Counted from the stretch's first letter, positions 24,652 to 33,038 are shown. The stretch: 64,000 nt of DNA from an uncultured Erythrobacter sp. (GCA_947488755.1 CANLAD010000002.1:1-64000), one strand, 5' to 3'. Notes: generated by a model not told the origin, from the letters alone. Made by a program: numbers and translations.

Positions 24652-24891
24652 ATGAACCGAATTATTGGCACTGCCATCACCGCAGCCGCGCTTTTAGGTC
24701 TGACGGCATGCGATATTGATCAGACCGAAGAGGGCGAACTGCCCGATGTTGACGTCGATGGTGGCAATGCCCCCGAGTTTGATGTCGAAGGACCAAGTGT
24801 GGAAACGGGAACAACAACTGTCGAAGTGCCAACGGTAGATGTTGACGGTCCAGACGATGCAGAAGGTGAGCCAGTCACCGGTAACGAATGA
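24652..24891 (+). CDS. Acidic lipoprotein
   Basis: A 79-residue protein with a lipoprotein signal (MNRIIGTAITAAALLGLTAC; lipobox LTAC) and a very acidic Asp/Glu/Val-rich mature region with repeated VDVDG and VEVPTVDVDG phrases. The repeated acidic strands could bind cations. The ribosome site GAGGAGAACGAG is strong. A similarly acidic lipoprotein occurs at 33250-33564. Confidence 0.7.
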   Translation: MNRIIGTAITAAALLGLTACDIDQTEEGELPDVDVDGGNAPEFDVEGPSVETGTTTVEVPTVDVDGPDDAEGEPVTGNE

Positions 24892-24929
24892 TTACGCACG
24901 ACCCACGGCGTTGATTGGCTCCTATGGCA

Positions 24930-25304
24930 TTAGATCAAGAACCACAAACCGACCAATAAGGTCAACGATCCCGCGCTAAGGATCGCGGCAACAAGCCGCA
25001 GGTTCATTCGACGAACCGGCTCGACAGCGTGTGTGTCGAGTCGGCCGAGAACCGCACATGCATTGCGTTCGGCGAGATAGAATATGGTCGTGCCCGCCAC
25101 GATGAAGCAGGTCGCGATCGCCTTTGGGATCCATGCTGGCTCCATTTTGCCGAAAAGCGCGTTGAAGCCCACTCCAATCCCGACGCACGCTAGTCCGGTG
25201 CGCATCCATCCCGCGAACGTTCGTTCGTTGGCTAACACAGTTCGATCTTCTGCTAGGTCGGTGCGCTCGCTCGCTAGTTTCGTTTTGCCTTCGCTCTCGT
25301 TCAT
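24930..25304 (-). CDS. DUF202 (YidH-like) membrane protein
   Basis: A 124-residue protein. LAEDRTVLANERTFAGWMRTGLACVGIGVG is the conserved DUF202 start, followed by two more membrane helices (about residues 60-78 and 101-122). DUF202 proteins are small inner-membrane proteins of uncertain function. It shares the minus strand with the downstream-facing glycosyltransferase gene, whose stop lies 46 bases upstream of this gene's start. Confidence 0.85.
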   Translation of the reverse strand: MNESEGKTKLASERTDLAEDRTVLANERTFAGWMRTGLACVGIGVGFNALFGKMEPAWIPKAIATCFIVAGTTIFYLAERNACAVLGRLDTHAVEPVRRMNLRLVAAILSAGSLTLLVGLWFLI

Positions 25305-25349
25305 GAGAGCTTATCGCTGAGCAAATGACCGATGGTTGCCGCGGGCCTA

Positions 25350-26480
25350 TCACGCACGAGTTGATGCCATCATATGGGTCGATCCGTCCGAAACACGTTT
25401 TGTCAGTCCCTCTCGCAGGTTTCGATGAGAGACAGAATTGAGTTCGACGGAGCGTTCTTTGATCAATCGCTCATAAACTCCGACGTAATTAAGAGCCATG
25501 CGTTCAGCGGTGAACCGTTTGTCGAATTGCTCGCGTATTGCTGCGCGAGGCATTGCCACGACAACCTTCACCGCCGCTACCGCTTCCTCAATGCTCTCGA
25601 CGATCCGTCCGCTTACCCCGTCCTGTATCACTTCCGGAACAGAGCCGTTCCTCCACGCGATGACTGGTGTACCGCACGACAGAGCTTCGATCATCACCAA
25701 GCCGAAGGGCTCTGGCCAATCGATAGGAAATACCAGCGCCGCTGCCTTCCCAAGCAGTTCAGCTTTCTGGGTTTCGTCGACCTCGCCAATATATTCGACG
25801 TTATCGTACGCCTCGACCATCGGCCGAATTTCTGTTTCCCAATATTCAACATCGACGAGATCGACCTTCGCCGCGATCTTTAGCGGCTTCCCGCTTCGAA
25901 CCGCAATCTCAATGGCGCGGTCCGGCCTTTTTTCTGGCGAGATGCGGCCAAGGAAAACGAGATAGTCACCCCCGTCGGGGTCGAAAGGCAGCATGTTTTC
26001 TGGCAAGCCGTGATAGATGGTTTGGACCCAGTTCACTGGGGGTAGAGGGGAGCGCTGATGGTCAGAGATCGACACCAAGGGCACGTCAGGAAAAGCTCGA
26101 TAGCAGCTATCGAGCCCCGGCACGTCGAGCCGACCGTGAAGCGTTGTCACCGTTGGCGTATTCCACTCGCGAATAGCGGCATAATGGAACAGGTCGATAT
26201 GGAAATGCACAAGATCAAATTGGTCCAAGCGGCGACGGATCTGTTCGACCATACCCACGTGATATGGGATCAGGTTCGATGCACCATCCACAAGCCGTAG
26301 CGCCTGAGGAACACATGGGACCAATTTGCCCTCGGTCTGTGAATCGCCTGATGCGAACAAGGTGACATCGTGCCCCTGTCGAACCAGTTCGTCGGTTAGG
26401 AAATGAACGATACGCTCGGTGCCACCGTAAAGTTTCGGAGGACAGCTTTCCGCAAGAGGAGCAACTTGAGCAATACGCAT
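25350..26480 (-). CDS. Family-4 glycosyltransferase
   Basis: A 376-residue GT-B fold enzyme. The N-terminal domain has PPKLYGGTERIVHFLTDELVRQGHDVTLFASGDS, typical of the GT4 subgroup encoded with stress genes. The C-terminal donor-binding domain has LVFLGRISPEKRPDRAIEIA and EPFGLVMIEALSCGTPVIAWRNGSVPEVI with the E-x7-E motif. No membrane helix, so cytosolic or peripheral. The donor is probably a nucleotide-sugar; the acceptor is unknown. It is adjacent to the DUF202 gene on the same strand. Confidence 0.9.
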   Translation of the reverse strand: MRIAQVAPLAESCPPKLYGGTERIVHFLTDELVRQGHDVTLFASGDSQTEGKLVPCVPQALRLVDGASNLIPYHVGMVEQIRRRLDQFDLVHFHIDLFHYAAIREWNTPTVTTLHGRLDVPGLDSCYRAFPDVPLVSISDHQRSPLPPVNWVQTIYHGLPENMLPFDPDGGDYLVFLGRISPEKRPDRAIEIAVRSGKPLKIAAKVDLVDVEYWETEIRPMVEAYDNVEYIGEVDETQKAELLGKAAALVFPIDWPEPFGLVMIEALSCGTPVIAWRNGSVPEVIQDGVSGRIVESIEEAVAAVKVVVAMPRAAIREQFDKRFTAERMALNYVGVYERLIKERSVELNSVSHRNLREGLTKRVSDGSTHMMASTRA

Positions 26481-26691
26481 AGATCGAATCTCTCTAGGTC
26501 ATTGCCAAGACGCGGCAAACAATCCTGCTTCGGTAAAAACCGAAGGATCAGAGAGCGACGATCGAAGGCAACATTTACTACAACAAGCCTTCGCAATCGT
26601 CTTTGTCTTCCAAACTAACTATTGTAATGATATTTAGATGCATTGAGACATCCACCCTTCTTAGTCTGGCATACCAGCGCGTATATCGTGT

Positions 26692-27153
26692 TCAAGCGAA
26701 CACCCCGGCATTGCCGGAACTTTTCGGGTTCGGGCCGAAGCGGTTTGCGCCGTTCGTGTCAGGCAATGCCATGAAGATGATGAAGGCAATCGAGGCGATG
26801 AAGCCCAGGAGTGGCAGAAGACTTGCGACAACGAAGGCAAGATACCACCAACCCGACAGATTCCGATCGTGCAACCGGCGAACCGCCACTGCGATCGACG
26901 GGACCAGGATCGCGAGGAAGTAGATCGCAAACAGGCTGAGAAAGATCAGGGAACCAGCATTGGCAGCGACGACGTTTTCAAGCGATGTTTCGAGAGTCGC
27001 TTCATCGCCAGTCGGTTCAAGAGCGAATGCGAGCCCGATAAGAACGGTCGCAACAACAGCGTTGAAGAGTGTGAAACTCCAATATTCCAACCGGCGCGAA
27101 CGGCCCTGAAAATCAACATAGCGCTTGAACGGCAATATCGCATATTGGAGCAT
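26692..27153 (-). CDS. DUF805 membrane protein
   Basis: A 153-residue DUF805 protein: MLQYAILPFKRYVDFQGRSRRLEYWSF at the N-terminus, then four membrane helices with the conserved VAVRRLHDRNLSGWWYL segment, and a tail ending GANRFGPNPKSSG. The family is widespread and of unknown function. The start was placed at 27153; the frame extends upstream to 27543, but that part lies in the GC-rich leader of the ParB-like gene and has no family similarity. Confidence 0.88.
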   Translation of the reverse strand: MLQYAILPFKRYVDFQGRSRRLEYWSFTLFNAVVATVLIGLAFALEPTGDEATLETSLENVVAANAGSLIFLSLFAIYFLAILVPSIAVAVRRLHDRNLSGWWYLAFVVASLLPLLGFIASIAFIIFMALPDTNGANRFGPNPKSSGNAGVFA

Positions 27154-27199
27154 TGCTGAGCTTCCCACCGGCATGTCGGAGGCGTCACTTTCAACCGAT

Positions 27200-27542
27200 G
27201 TGCGGGCCAATGGAAAGGGCCTTGCGGTGAGCTGATCGCGCCGAGGCGCGAGAGCAGCGTTGCCGCTCGTTCCTGGTGCCGGCCTTCGGCCGGGTAGGGG
27301 CCGCGCCCCCAGCAGGGTCAAGGACTGGACGGTCTCGGCTTCGCCTCGCTTCGCGCGATCGAACCGTCCTCCCCATGCTCGCTGCGCTTGCGCGTGGGTC
27401 CGGGTGCCCGATCGCGGTCCCTGACCCCGCTCCCCCCGCCTTTGCGCGCCATCGAGGCGCTGGGAGCACCATGCCCGCCCGCACGGGCGCGCAGCGCGCT
27501 TCCAGCGCCTCGCAAGGCTATTTTTGAAGGAAGGAAAGAGCA
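27200..27542 (+). promoter_or_regulatory. GC-rich leader of the ParB-like gene (leader copy 1)
   Basis: About 340 non-coding bases with many short palindromic GC blocks, e.g. CCGGCCTTCGGCCGG near 27281 and GGGGCCGCGCCCCC near 27298. The blocks GTTCCTG..GCC, GGGGC..GCGCCCCC and TCTCGGCTTCGCCTCGCTT recur in the same order in the leader at 29320-29650, and both end TTTGAAGGAAGGA before the start codon. This points to duplication of a structured 5' leader. Confidence 0.55.
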
Positions 27543-29258
27543 ATGAAGATCGAGACTGTTACAAGCGACGTTCAGACCGTGGCGTTGAGCGAGTTGCGCT
27601 TGGCGAAGGAGAACGTGCGCAAGGTCAAGCCCAAGGCCATCGACCAGCTCGCAGAAGACATCGCCGCGCATGGCGTGCTGCAATCGTGCATCGTCTATCA
27701 GGACGAGAACCTGTTCTACGTGGTCGGCGGAGGCAGGCGCTACCGCGCGCTGCGGGTTCTGGAGAAGGACAAGCGGATCGAGGGCGATTATGCCGTGCCG
27801 GTTCAGGTTCGCGATCGCAGTCAGGCGGTGGAACTCTCGCTCGCCGAGAACATCCAGCGCGAGGATATGAACCCGGCGGATTGCATCCGGGCGTTCGGCG
27901 CGTTGGAAGCCGAAGACCATGCGCCCGAAGATATCGCAGCGCGGTTCGGAGCGAGCAAGACCTATGTCAAGCAGATGCTCAAACTGGCCTCGCTCGACAA
28001 GCGCCTGATCGCGGCGATGGGGAAGGACGAGCTTAGTGTCGAAACCGCCCGGGTGCTCACCCGAGCGGCGAGCAAGGCGGAGCAGGTGCGGCTTTACGAG
28101 GCGCATGGGAATAACGCGCATTCCATTCGCTATGCTCTTGCCGAGGGCAGGGTGGAGAGCGATCATCGCTTCTATCGGTTCGTGGGCCGCGAGGCATACG
28201 AGGCGGCGGGCGGCACGATTAGCAGCGACCTGTTCGGCGATACGGCGTTCGTCGATGATCCCGAATTGCTGTTGAAGCTGACGGTGGACGCCATCGAGGC
28301 GGCAGCCGACGCGCAGCGCGCCGAAGGGTGGGCCAAGGTCAGCTACGATCTTGAGAACGCGTATCATAGCTATGCCCATGACACCGCACGGCCCGATGCG
28401 ATGCACGAGCCGAGCAAGAAGGTGGCGGGGAAGATCGCAGCGCTTGAGAAGCAGGTGGCCGACGAGATTGCGCGGGCCGATGCCGACGACGAATACGCCG
28501 ACACCTATGAGGCGGAACACAAGCTGCGCGAGCTACGCGCGCCGCTGGCCTATTTCAGCGATGCGTTAAAGGGTGAAGCTGATCTGTCGCTCATCATCGA
28601 TCACAAGGGCGCATTGCAGACCCGTGCGAGCGTGAAGTCCAAGCCGGTGCAGGAAGCCGAGCAGGCCAAGGCCGATCAACCTTCCTATTCCGCGTCCTTA
28701 GTCGAGCAGCTTACCACCTTGCAGACGATAGCGGTGCAGCAGCAGGTCGCCCGCGATCCCGAGCTTGCCCTGACCTTGTTGCTCACTTCGATGGTGGAGA
28801 CTTGGCGGCATAGCTGGAATGATCGCTGTGTCGGGGTCCATCTGGACACGCCCACCCTGCGCAAGGATGCGGTCGAGATCGCCGGCGATATGCCGCTCGG
28901 TATCGAGGATGCGCTGGCGGTGATCGATCAGATCGAGGCCGACGATGTGCGCGAGCAGATTGCGGCGATGAGTGCCGAGCAGCGCATGGCGTTGCTGGCG
29001 GCGCTGACCGCGCTTCATCTGACCCCTGTGCGCGGCGACGATCCGAGCGCGGCGATCGCGCCGCTGGGGCGGCAATGGAAGCCCGATGCGGCGTTCTTCG
29101 CCAAGCTGCGCAAGCCGGTCATGCTCGACATTCTGCGCGACGAGCTGGGCGAGGACGTGGCCAACAATTGCAAGACCCTGAAAAAGCCTGCACTGGCCGA
29201 GGAATGCGCCAACCGGCTCGCGGGTCGCGACTGGCTTCCCTACGCCGTGGCGCGGTAG
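27543..29258 (+). CDS. Large ParB/Spo0J-domain protein, not linked to a parA
   Basis: A 571-residue protein. The N-terminal ParB domain shows GGGRRYRALRVL at residues 62-73 and AENIQRE at 101-107, followed by a DNA-binding helix-turn-helix region (EDIAARFGASKTYVKQMLKLASL). The remaining ~350 residues are specific: a helical, Glu/Ala-rich middle and a C-terminal KPVMLDILRDELGEDVANN. Standard ParB proteins are about half this length. No parA is next to it; a separate parAB pair lies at 46203-47715. It may be a plasmid regulator or nucleoid-associated protein. The start has a strong AAGGAAGGAAAG site. Confidence 0.85.
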   Translation: MKIETVTSDVQTVALSELRLAKENVRKVKPKAIDQLAEDIAAHGVLQSCIVYQDENLFYVVGGGRRYRALRVLEKDKRIEGDYAVPVQVRDRSQAVELSLAENIQREDMNPADCIRAFGALEAEDHAPEDIAARFGASKTYVKQMLKLASLDKRLIAAMGKDELSVETARVLTRAASKAEQVRLYEAHGNNAHSIRYALAEGRVESDHRFYRFVGREAYEAAGGTISSDLFGDTAFVDDPELLLKLTVDAIEAAADAQRAEGWAKVSYDLENAYHSYAHDTARPDAMHEPSKKVAGKIAALEKQVADEIARADADDEYADTYEAEHKLRELRAPLAYFSDALKGEADLSLIIDHKGALQTRASVKSKPVQEAEQAKADQPSYSASLVEQLTTLQTIAVQQQVARDPELALTLLLTSMVETWRHSWNDRCVGVHLDTPTLRKDAVEIAGDMPLGIEDALAVIDQIEADDVREQIAAMSAEQRMALLAALTALHLTPVRGDDPSAAIAPLGRQWKPDAAFFAKLRKPVMLDILRDELGEDVANNCKTLKKPALAEECANRLAGRDWLPYAVAR

Positions 29259-29319
29259 GGTGCGAGGGGCGGGGCCGGTATTTCCGGCCCCGCTATCGCG
29301 ATCGTCATTTCACACAGGC

Positions 29320-29650
29320 GCGTCATCTATCGTGTTTTCACACTCGCGCTGCGCGTTGCCGAGCTGGGGCGCGGCAGGGCTGCGTTGCAGCCCGTTCCTG
29401 CTGCCCGCCTGCGGCGGGGTTGGGGGCACAGCGCCCCCTTGGCAAGGGGCAAGCAGTCTCGGCTTCGCCTCGCTTTGCGCGCCTGGCGGGTGTCCCCGGT
29501 TTTCACTGCGCTTCGCTCCGCTGCAAACCGGGTGATCCCCCTCCCGCCAGCTCGCCCCTGATTGCCAATTCCCGGCTGTTCTCGGCGAAGGCCGTTCCCG
29601 GTTCTATGTGGAACCGGGCATTGGCCCTATTTGAAGGAAGGACAAAGAAG
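29320..29650 (+). promoter_or_regulatory. GC-rich leader (leader copy 2)
   Basis: About 330 non-coding bases sharing ordered blocks with 27200-27542: CCCGTTCCTG, GGGGGCACAGCGCCCCC, TCTCGGCTTCGCCTCGCTT and finally TATTTGAAGGAAGGACAAAG just before an ATG. Several internal palindromes (GCCTGCGGCGGGG, CCGGTTCTATGTGGAACCGG) suggest a folded RNA or multiple protein sites. Confidence 0.55.
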
Positions 29651-29833
29651 ATGGCGGCGCTGTTTGAATTGCCGGAAACGCGTGAGCGGATCGACGGAGA
29701 ACGGGCACGGATCGAGCTTGCCTTGCGACTTGCAGCGCCCTTGCGGTCCCCGGCCCCGCAGGACGATGAGAGCAGCACACCGCTGTTCATGGCGTGCGAT
29801 GAGCCGGGGTTCGGCAATCGTTTGGAACTTTAA
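29651..29833 (+). CDS. 60-residue hypothetical protein
   Basis: A small charged protein, MAALFELPETRERIDGERAR, with an Arg/Glu helix and a polar C-terminal half. It follows leader copy 2 with a good ribosome site and precedes the 64-residue membrane protein by 26 bases, so they may be co-expressed. No family is recognised. Confidence 0.5.
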   Translation: MAALFELPETRERIDGERARIELALRLAAPLRSPAPQDDESSTPLFMACDEPGFGNRLEL

Positions 29834-29859
29834 CTCTTACCGACTATATGGAGAACATC

Positions 29860-30054
29860 ATGGCTACTCAACTAGACCCCCAAGAGCTGGACTTGCAGGA
29901 GCAGCTTGCGAGCATCAAGCGGCATATGGCTGAGATCGACCAGCGCCAGAAGGAAACGAGCCTAGAGCCCGCCAAGCTGGTGGTGCAGGCCGGTGTGATG
30001 ATCGCGGCTTTGCTTGGCGCAGGCGCAGCGGTGGCAGCGTTGTTCCTGTCCTAG
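29860..30054 (+). CDS. 64-residue coiled-coil/membrane protein
   Basis: A small protein (MATQLDPQELDLQEQLASI...) with an N-terminal amphipathic, coiled-coil-like half (residues 8-40) and a C-terminal hydrophobic helix (AGVMIAALLGAGAAVAALFL). An in-frame ATG at 29848 (MENIMATQ) is an alternative start. A frameshifted relative is at 12069-12283. A strong terminator follows. Confidence 0.65.
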   Translation: MATQLDPQELDLQEQLASIKRHMAEIDQRQKETSLEPAKLVVQAGVMIAALLGAGAAVAALFLS

Positions 30055-30085
30055 GCCTTACCTTCCCTTATCCGCGAATCTTCGA

Positions 30086-30112
30086 GAGGCCCGCGTGAGC
30101 GGGCCTCTTTTC
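30086..30112 (+). terminator. Rho-independent terminator
   Basis: GAGGCCCGC (30086-30094) pairs perfectly with GCGGGCCTC (30099-30107), loop GTGA, followed by TTTTCG. It ends the 29651-30054 transcript. Confidence 0.9.
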
Positions 30113-30160
30113 GTTCAGAGTAGGAGCTCTCGCGCCTGAACACGATCAGGGCACTGCTGA

Positions 30161-30631
30161 TTAGGGCAGGACGTTCAAATCAGCGTCAGCGCTCAATTGG
30201 GCGTTGTAATTGCAACCGCTTCCGAAGGACGCGAATTCGAAAAGGAACGACGTAACTCTGTTGCCTTCTTTTTGGATTATGAAGGGCACATCGACCGAGG
30301 TGGAGCACGAAACGCCACCACCGGTGATCCTCAGGCCTTCAAAAACTCCGGTTGTTGCCGAAGTTACCGACCATGTCGTTGGACCTACCCTGATCTGCCC
30401 ACAACCCGGATTGATGTCCCCGACGCCGCCCAAGATTGAGCCACCCGACGACGAGGTGGTTCGCGCTTCCAGGGTCCAACCGCAGACCCAGATGGTGCTG
30501 CCCTGAATGAGATTTCCGCCTCCCTTGAGAATGAACGGATAGCTGGACGGTGCAACGGTTGCCGCAAATGAGGGGCTGACGAGTGTGAGCGCGAAGCCCA
30601 CGGCTGACAGGGCGGTTAAGACCATCTTCAT
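30161..30631 (-). CDS. Secreted hypothetical protein
   Basis: A 156-residue protein with a signal peptide (MKMVLTALSAVGFALTLVSP, cleavage near SFA-A) and a small mature domain rich in Gly, Ser and Thr with three or more Cys (WVCGW, NPGCGQ, GVSCST, GSGCNYN). The paired Cys suggest disulfides and an extracellular beta-rich fold. It is divergent from the periplasmic protein at 30742. No family is recognised. Confidence 0.65.
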   Translation of the reverse strand: MKMVLTALSAVGFALTLVSPSFAATVAPSSYPFILKGGGNLIQGSTIWVCGWTLEARTTSSSGGSILGGVGDINPGCGQIRVGPTTWSVTSATTGVFEGLRITGGGVSCSTSVDVPFIIQKEGNRVTSFLFEFASFGSGCNYNAQLSADADLNVLP

Positions 30632-30741
30632 GGCGTTTCTCCTATGTGAGTAAGCTGGAGGGCGGTGCCCTCCACCGGCTCGCCATCGAGCGGGTATGAA
30701 AATTGAACCGCGCTTCGCGCACGAAGGGAAATCAACTTTCC

Positions 30742-31179
30742 GTGATCGCAATCGCCGCCAAATCCGTCACTTTGGCTGCGCTGGTTGGCGCGGCGTTCGC
30801 GGTTCCGGCGCACGTCCAGCGCGACGGCGAGATCAATCGCTACGAAGGCCGATGCGATTATGGACCGCAGATCGAGAATGCGCCCCCACAAGTCACGTTT
30901 GCCAACTGTCGATCGCTATCGATCGAGCGTAACGGCAATGCGGGTTCGATCATCTATCTCAACAGCTTAGACGGACTGACAATTCGCTATGATGGTGTCT
31001 TGAAGGGCAATGAGATGACCGTTCAGAGTCTCACCACTCGCGGTCGCGAAAGTCGTGAGGCGACCGGGGATTGCCGCATACTCTACATCGATGATCGGCT
31101 GTCATCGGTGACTTGCGTCGGCCAGATTGGCATCAACATCCTCGCCGCGAGCTTCATTCGCCAACGGATCAATTTTTAG
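30742..31179 (+). CDS. Periplasmic protein, family copy 1
   Basis: A 145-residue protein with a signal peptide (MIAIAAKSVTLAALVGAAFA, cleavage near VPA). It is paralogous to 34639-35091: both share the order G-C near the N-terminus, a C-R-x-L/V-x-L/I-x-R/N-x-G core, S-I-I/V-Y-L, R-Y/F-D-G, G-D/N-E-M-T/V-V, an acid-Arg-Glu-Ala repeat, and a late SVTC or WVSC. Four Cys probably form two disulfides. GTG at 30742 was chosen because the paralog's ATG is at the same place after an identical leader hairpin. An upstream in-frame ATG at 30703 exists. The function is unknown. Confidence 0.65.
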   Translation: MIAIAAKSVTLAALVGAAFAVPAHVQRDGEINRYEGRCDYGPQIENAPPQVTFANCRSLSIERNGNAGSIIYLNSLDGLTIRYDGVLKGNEMTVQSLTTRGRESREATGDCRILYIDDRLSSVTCVGQIGINILAASFIRQRINF

Positions 31180-31202
31180 GCTTGGCAAGCCCTTTCGATA
31201 TT

Positions 31203-31457
31203 TCACACAGCGACGCGAAGATGATGGCAGTATGTCGCGTGAGCGCTGCTGTTGCGACCGTTGCCGCAGTGAGTGCAGGGAACCTCGCCTCCGAGCGCGA
31301 CGCTGGCGATCTGAGCGGATTCAAAATCGTGCGAGTGCATGGCGATATCTTCAAGCGCGCGCCGATAGCGCTGGACCATTTCCTTTTCCGCGCGCTGTTC
31401 GAGCTGCGTTAGCACAGAATTTGGACTCGGGGTTTTAGATACCGGGTCGACCGTCAT
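31203..31457 (-). CDS. Small zinc-binding protein coupled to repA
   Basis: An 84-residue protein that starts at an ATG overlapping the repA stop (TGATG), an arrangement that normally means translational coupling. The C-terminal third holds CTHCGN followed by H-x3-CHH, a plausible zinc site; the rest is helical and charged (EQRAEKEMVQRYRRALEDI). It is too small to be an initiator itself and could regulate RepA or copy number. No named family is recognised. The open frame continues upstream inside repA, but that part is antisense-like relative to normal codon use. Confidence 0.55.
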   Translation of the reverse strand: MTVDPVSKTPSPNSVLTQLEQRAEKEMVQRYRRALEDIAMHSHDFESAQIASVALGGEVPCTHCGNGRNSSAHATYCHHLRVAV

Positions 31458-32629
31458 CAGATCGGCCGACCATTCTTGGCAAAGAAGGATCGGCAAAATT
31501 TGAGAAAAAGTGCGTCGGGATTTTTCACTTGGGGCCGGTCGGCTTGCGCCCACCAGGAGGCGAAGACGTTGCGGACGTGATAGATATCCCAACCAGGCAC
31601 CAATGGGCGGGCGCTTTCGTTGATGTCTGCCGATAGGCGGTCGACAATCGAACTGCCATCTCCAGCGCTTTCCTTGTGATCCACACACATCGGCATCGTG
31701 TTGCGATTGATGAAAAGCACTTGGTCGCGATCTTCGACAAATTCTACCATGTAGTCGGGTAGGTGATCGTTCTTTGCAACATCGCGGACTAGGAACCGAA
31801 ATTTCTTTTCGGGACTTTTGGAGCCTGATTTTTTATGCAGCAGCGCGACGGAACATCGCCATTGCGGTTTTTGACCACAATGCTTGCGCGCAAGTTCATA
31901 AAGCCGCCGCTCCAATGGCTTGCGCAGACGAAAATAATCGCGGTGCAGGGTCAGGACCGAGCTTTCGCGGATCGCATCGAAAATCCAGTCTGACAGGTCA
32001 ATTTCCATTGACATGAGGCGTCCGTCAATACCGTGTTTTCGTTCAATTGAGCCCATATCAATGAGGCCGAAAGTCGTAAATTTTTCTGTGTCGCCCGTTC
32101 TGATGTTCGTGGAGATTCGCGTTCCGCCCAAGCGTTCAAGGGCGTCAGCAATCGCCATGTAATCACGCCCGGATGTCCCACGATTAGTAAAGACTAAAAG
32201 ATCATGTGTATTGATGCTGACCCGCTTGCTAACTTTTTCGCCACGATTGAGCTTCGTCATAATCTGCGAAATACAATAGATGAGAATATCTTTGTCGTAG
32301 ATTGTTGCCAGACCATGGACACTGGGCGTTACACGGAGCCAGTTGCCGTTGTGTTCGTATTTGCGGACTTTGGTTTCCGGTTTCTTCGATAGCGAATAGA
32401 ACGGGTGTTCCATCATCTCGCATAGATCTTTGAGAACCGCATCCTGAACATCGCAGATGAAGAGATTGTCCTGGGGGTAACGATCATCCATCAAATGTGT
32501 CGTGGGGAGCAGCTCGGGGGATATGCGAACCGATGGCGCGTTTTGCGAAGGATCAGCGAGTTCGCCGGTCTCGTCTACCTCTAACGCTTGAAGCGAGACA
32601 TTTAACGGATGCGGTTGCGATGCCGTCAT
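31457..32629 (-). CDS. repA: Replication initiator RepA (RPA family)
   Basis: A 390-residue initiator of the RPA type common on alphaproteobacterial plasmids. FFICDVQDAVLKDLCEMMEHPFYSLSK-like N-terminal segment, LRVTPSVHGLATIYDKDILIYCISQI, TRISTNIRTGDTEKFTTFGLID and the C-terminal RRLYELARKHCG are recognisable. It would bind the 18-bp iterons located directly upstream (32653-32772) and open the origin. It is transcribed away from those repeats, and its stop overlaps the small zinc-protein gene. Confidence 0.92.
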   Translation of the reverse strand: MTASQPHPLNVSLQALEVDETGELADPSQNAPSVRISPELLPTTHLMDDRYPQDNLFICDVQDAVLKDLCEMMEHPFYSLSKKPETKVRKYEHNGNWLRVTPSVHGLATIYDKDILIYCISQIMTKLNRGEKVSKRVSINTHDLLVFTNRGTSGRDYMAIADALERLGGTRISTNIRTGDTEKFTTFGLIDMGSIERKHGIDGRLMSMEIDLSDWIFDAIRESSVLTLHRDYFRLRKPLERRLYELARKHCGQKPQWRCSVALLHKKSGSKSPEKKFRFLVRDVAKNDHLPDYMVEFVEDRDQVLFINRNTMPMCVDHKESAGDGSSIVDRLSADINESARPLVPGWDIYHVRNVFASWWAQADRPQVKNPDALFLKFCRSFFAKNGRPI

Positions 32630-32652
32630 GGTTGTTGCGATCCCAAATGCGT

Positions 32653-32772
32653 TTCGTGGTTTTAAGAACCTTACGGCAGCTTCGTGGTTTCAGGAACCGA
32701 AGTCAATCGTTTCGTGGTTTCAGGAACCGAGATTCGTGGTTTCAGGAACCAAGATTCGTGGTTTTAGGAACC
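32653..32772. repeat. Five direct 18-bp iterons of the replication origin
   Basis: TTCGTGGTTTTAAGAACC (32653-32670), TTCGTGGTTTCAGGAACC (32681-32698, 32711-32728, 32733-32750) and TTCGTGGTTTTAGGAACC (32755-32772). Start-to-start distances are 28, 30, 22 and 22 bases, so the last three repeats are spaced about two helical turns apart. They lie 24 bases upstream of repA and are the expected RepA binding sites. Confidence 0.95.
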
Positions 32773-32779
32773 GCGAGCA

Positions 32780-32990
32780 TCTCGAAACGATTGTAACACA
32801 TTGAATTGTTCGATTAAATTTTCGCGGCGAATTCCCTTAACACCAACCTTAACCCTTATTAACACCCAGCGACCTGTGGATAACGTGGCACAAATAATGA
32901 ACACCGGATCGAACAACCGGTTCTTAAAATCGCGCGAACGCAATCCACGCAATTATAAGCTCAACAACGAAAGTTCCTAAAACCACGATC
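32780..32990. other. Origin of replication: AT-rich region, DnaA box and inverted iteron
   Basis: TGTGGATAA (32875-32883) is a perfect DnaA box (complement TTATCCACA). The preceding stretch with TTAACACC, TTAACCC and TTATTAACA (about 32837-32865) is AT-rich and could be the melting site. A further iteron copy in opposite orientation, GTTCCTAAAACCACGA, lies at 32973-32988. Together with the five direct iterons this marks oriV and suggests handcuffing control. Confidence 0.9.
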
Positions 32991-32999
32991 CCGTTCGAG

Positions 33000-33038
33000 C
33001 GCCCTTCGGGCGCATAATGACTGGCCCTACGGGCCAGA
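33000..33038. other. Two short GC hairpins beside the origin
   Basis: GCGCCC-TTC-GGGCGC and CTGGCCC-TAC-GGGCCAG follow each other within 40 bases next to the inverted iteron. They could be terminators or parts of the origin; there is no T-run. No gene is visible between 32990 and 33249. Confidence 0.4.

Noticed and set aside
26520..26545. A short TTCGGT/ACCGAA hairpin upstream of the GT4 gene
   Set aside because: Only 6 bp with no conserved context; it could occur by chance.
27318..28520. A 400-codon open frame on the minus strand
   Set aside because: Antisense to the ParB-like gene; composition is of a shadow frame.
32653..32772. Direct repeats that could be taken for a CRISPR array
   Set aside because: The 18-bp units have 4-12-base spacers and lie next to repA and a DnaA box; they are iterons. 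No cas genes are visible.
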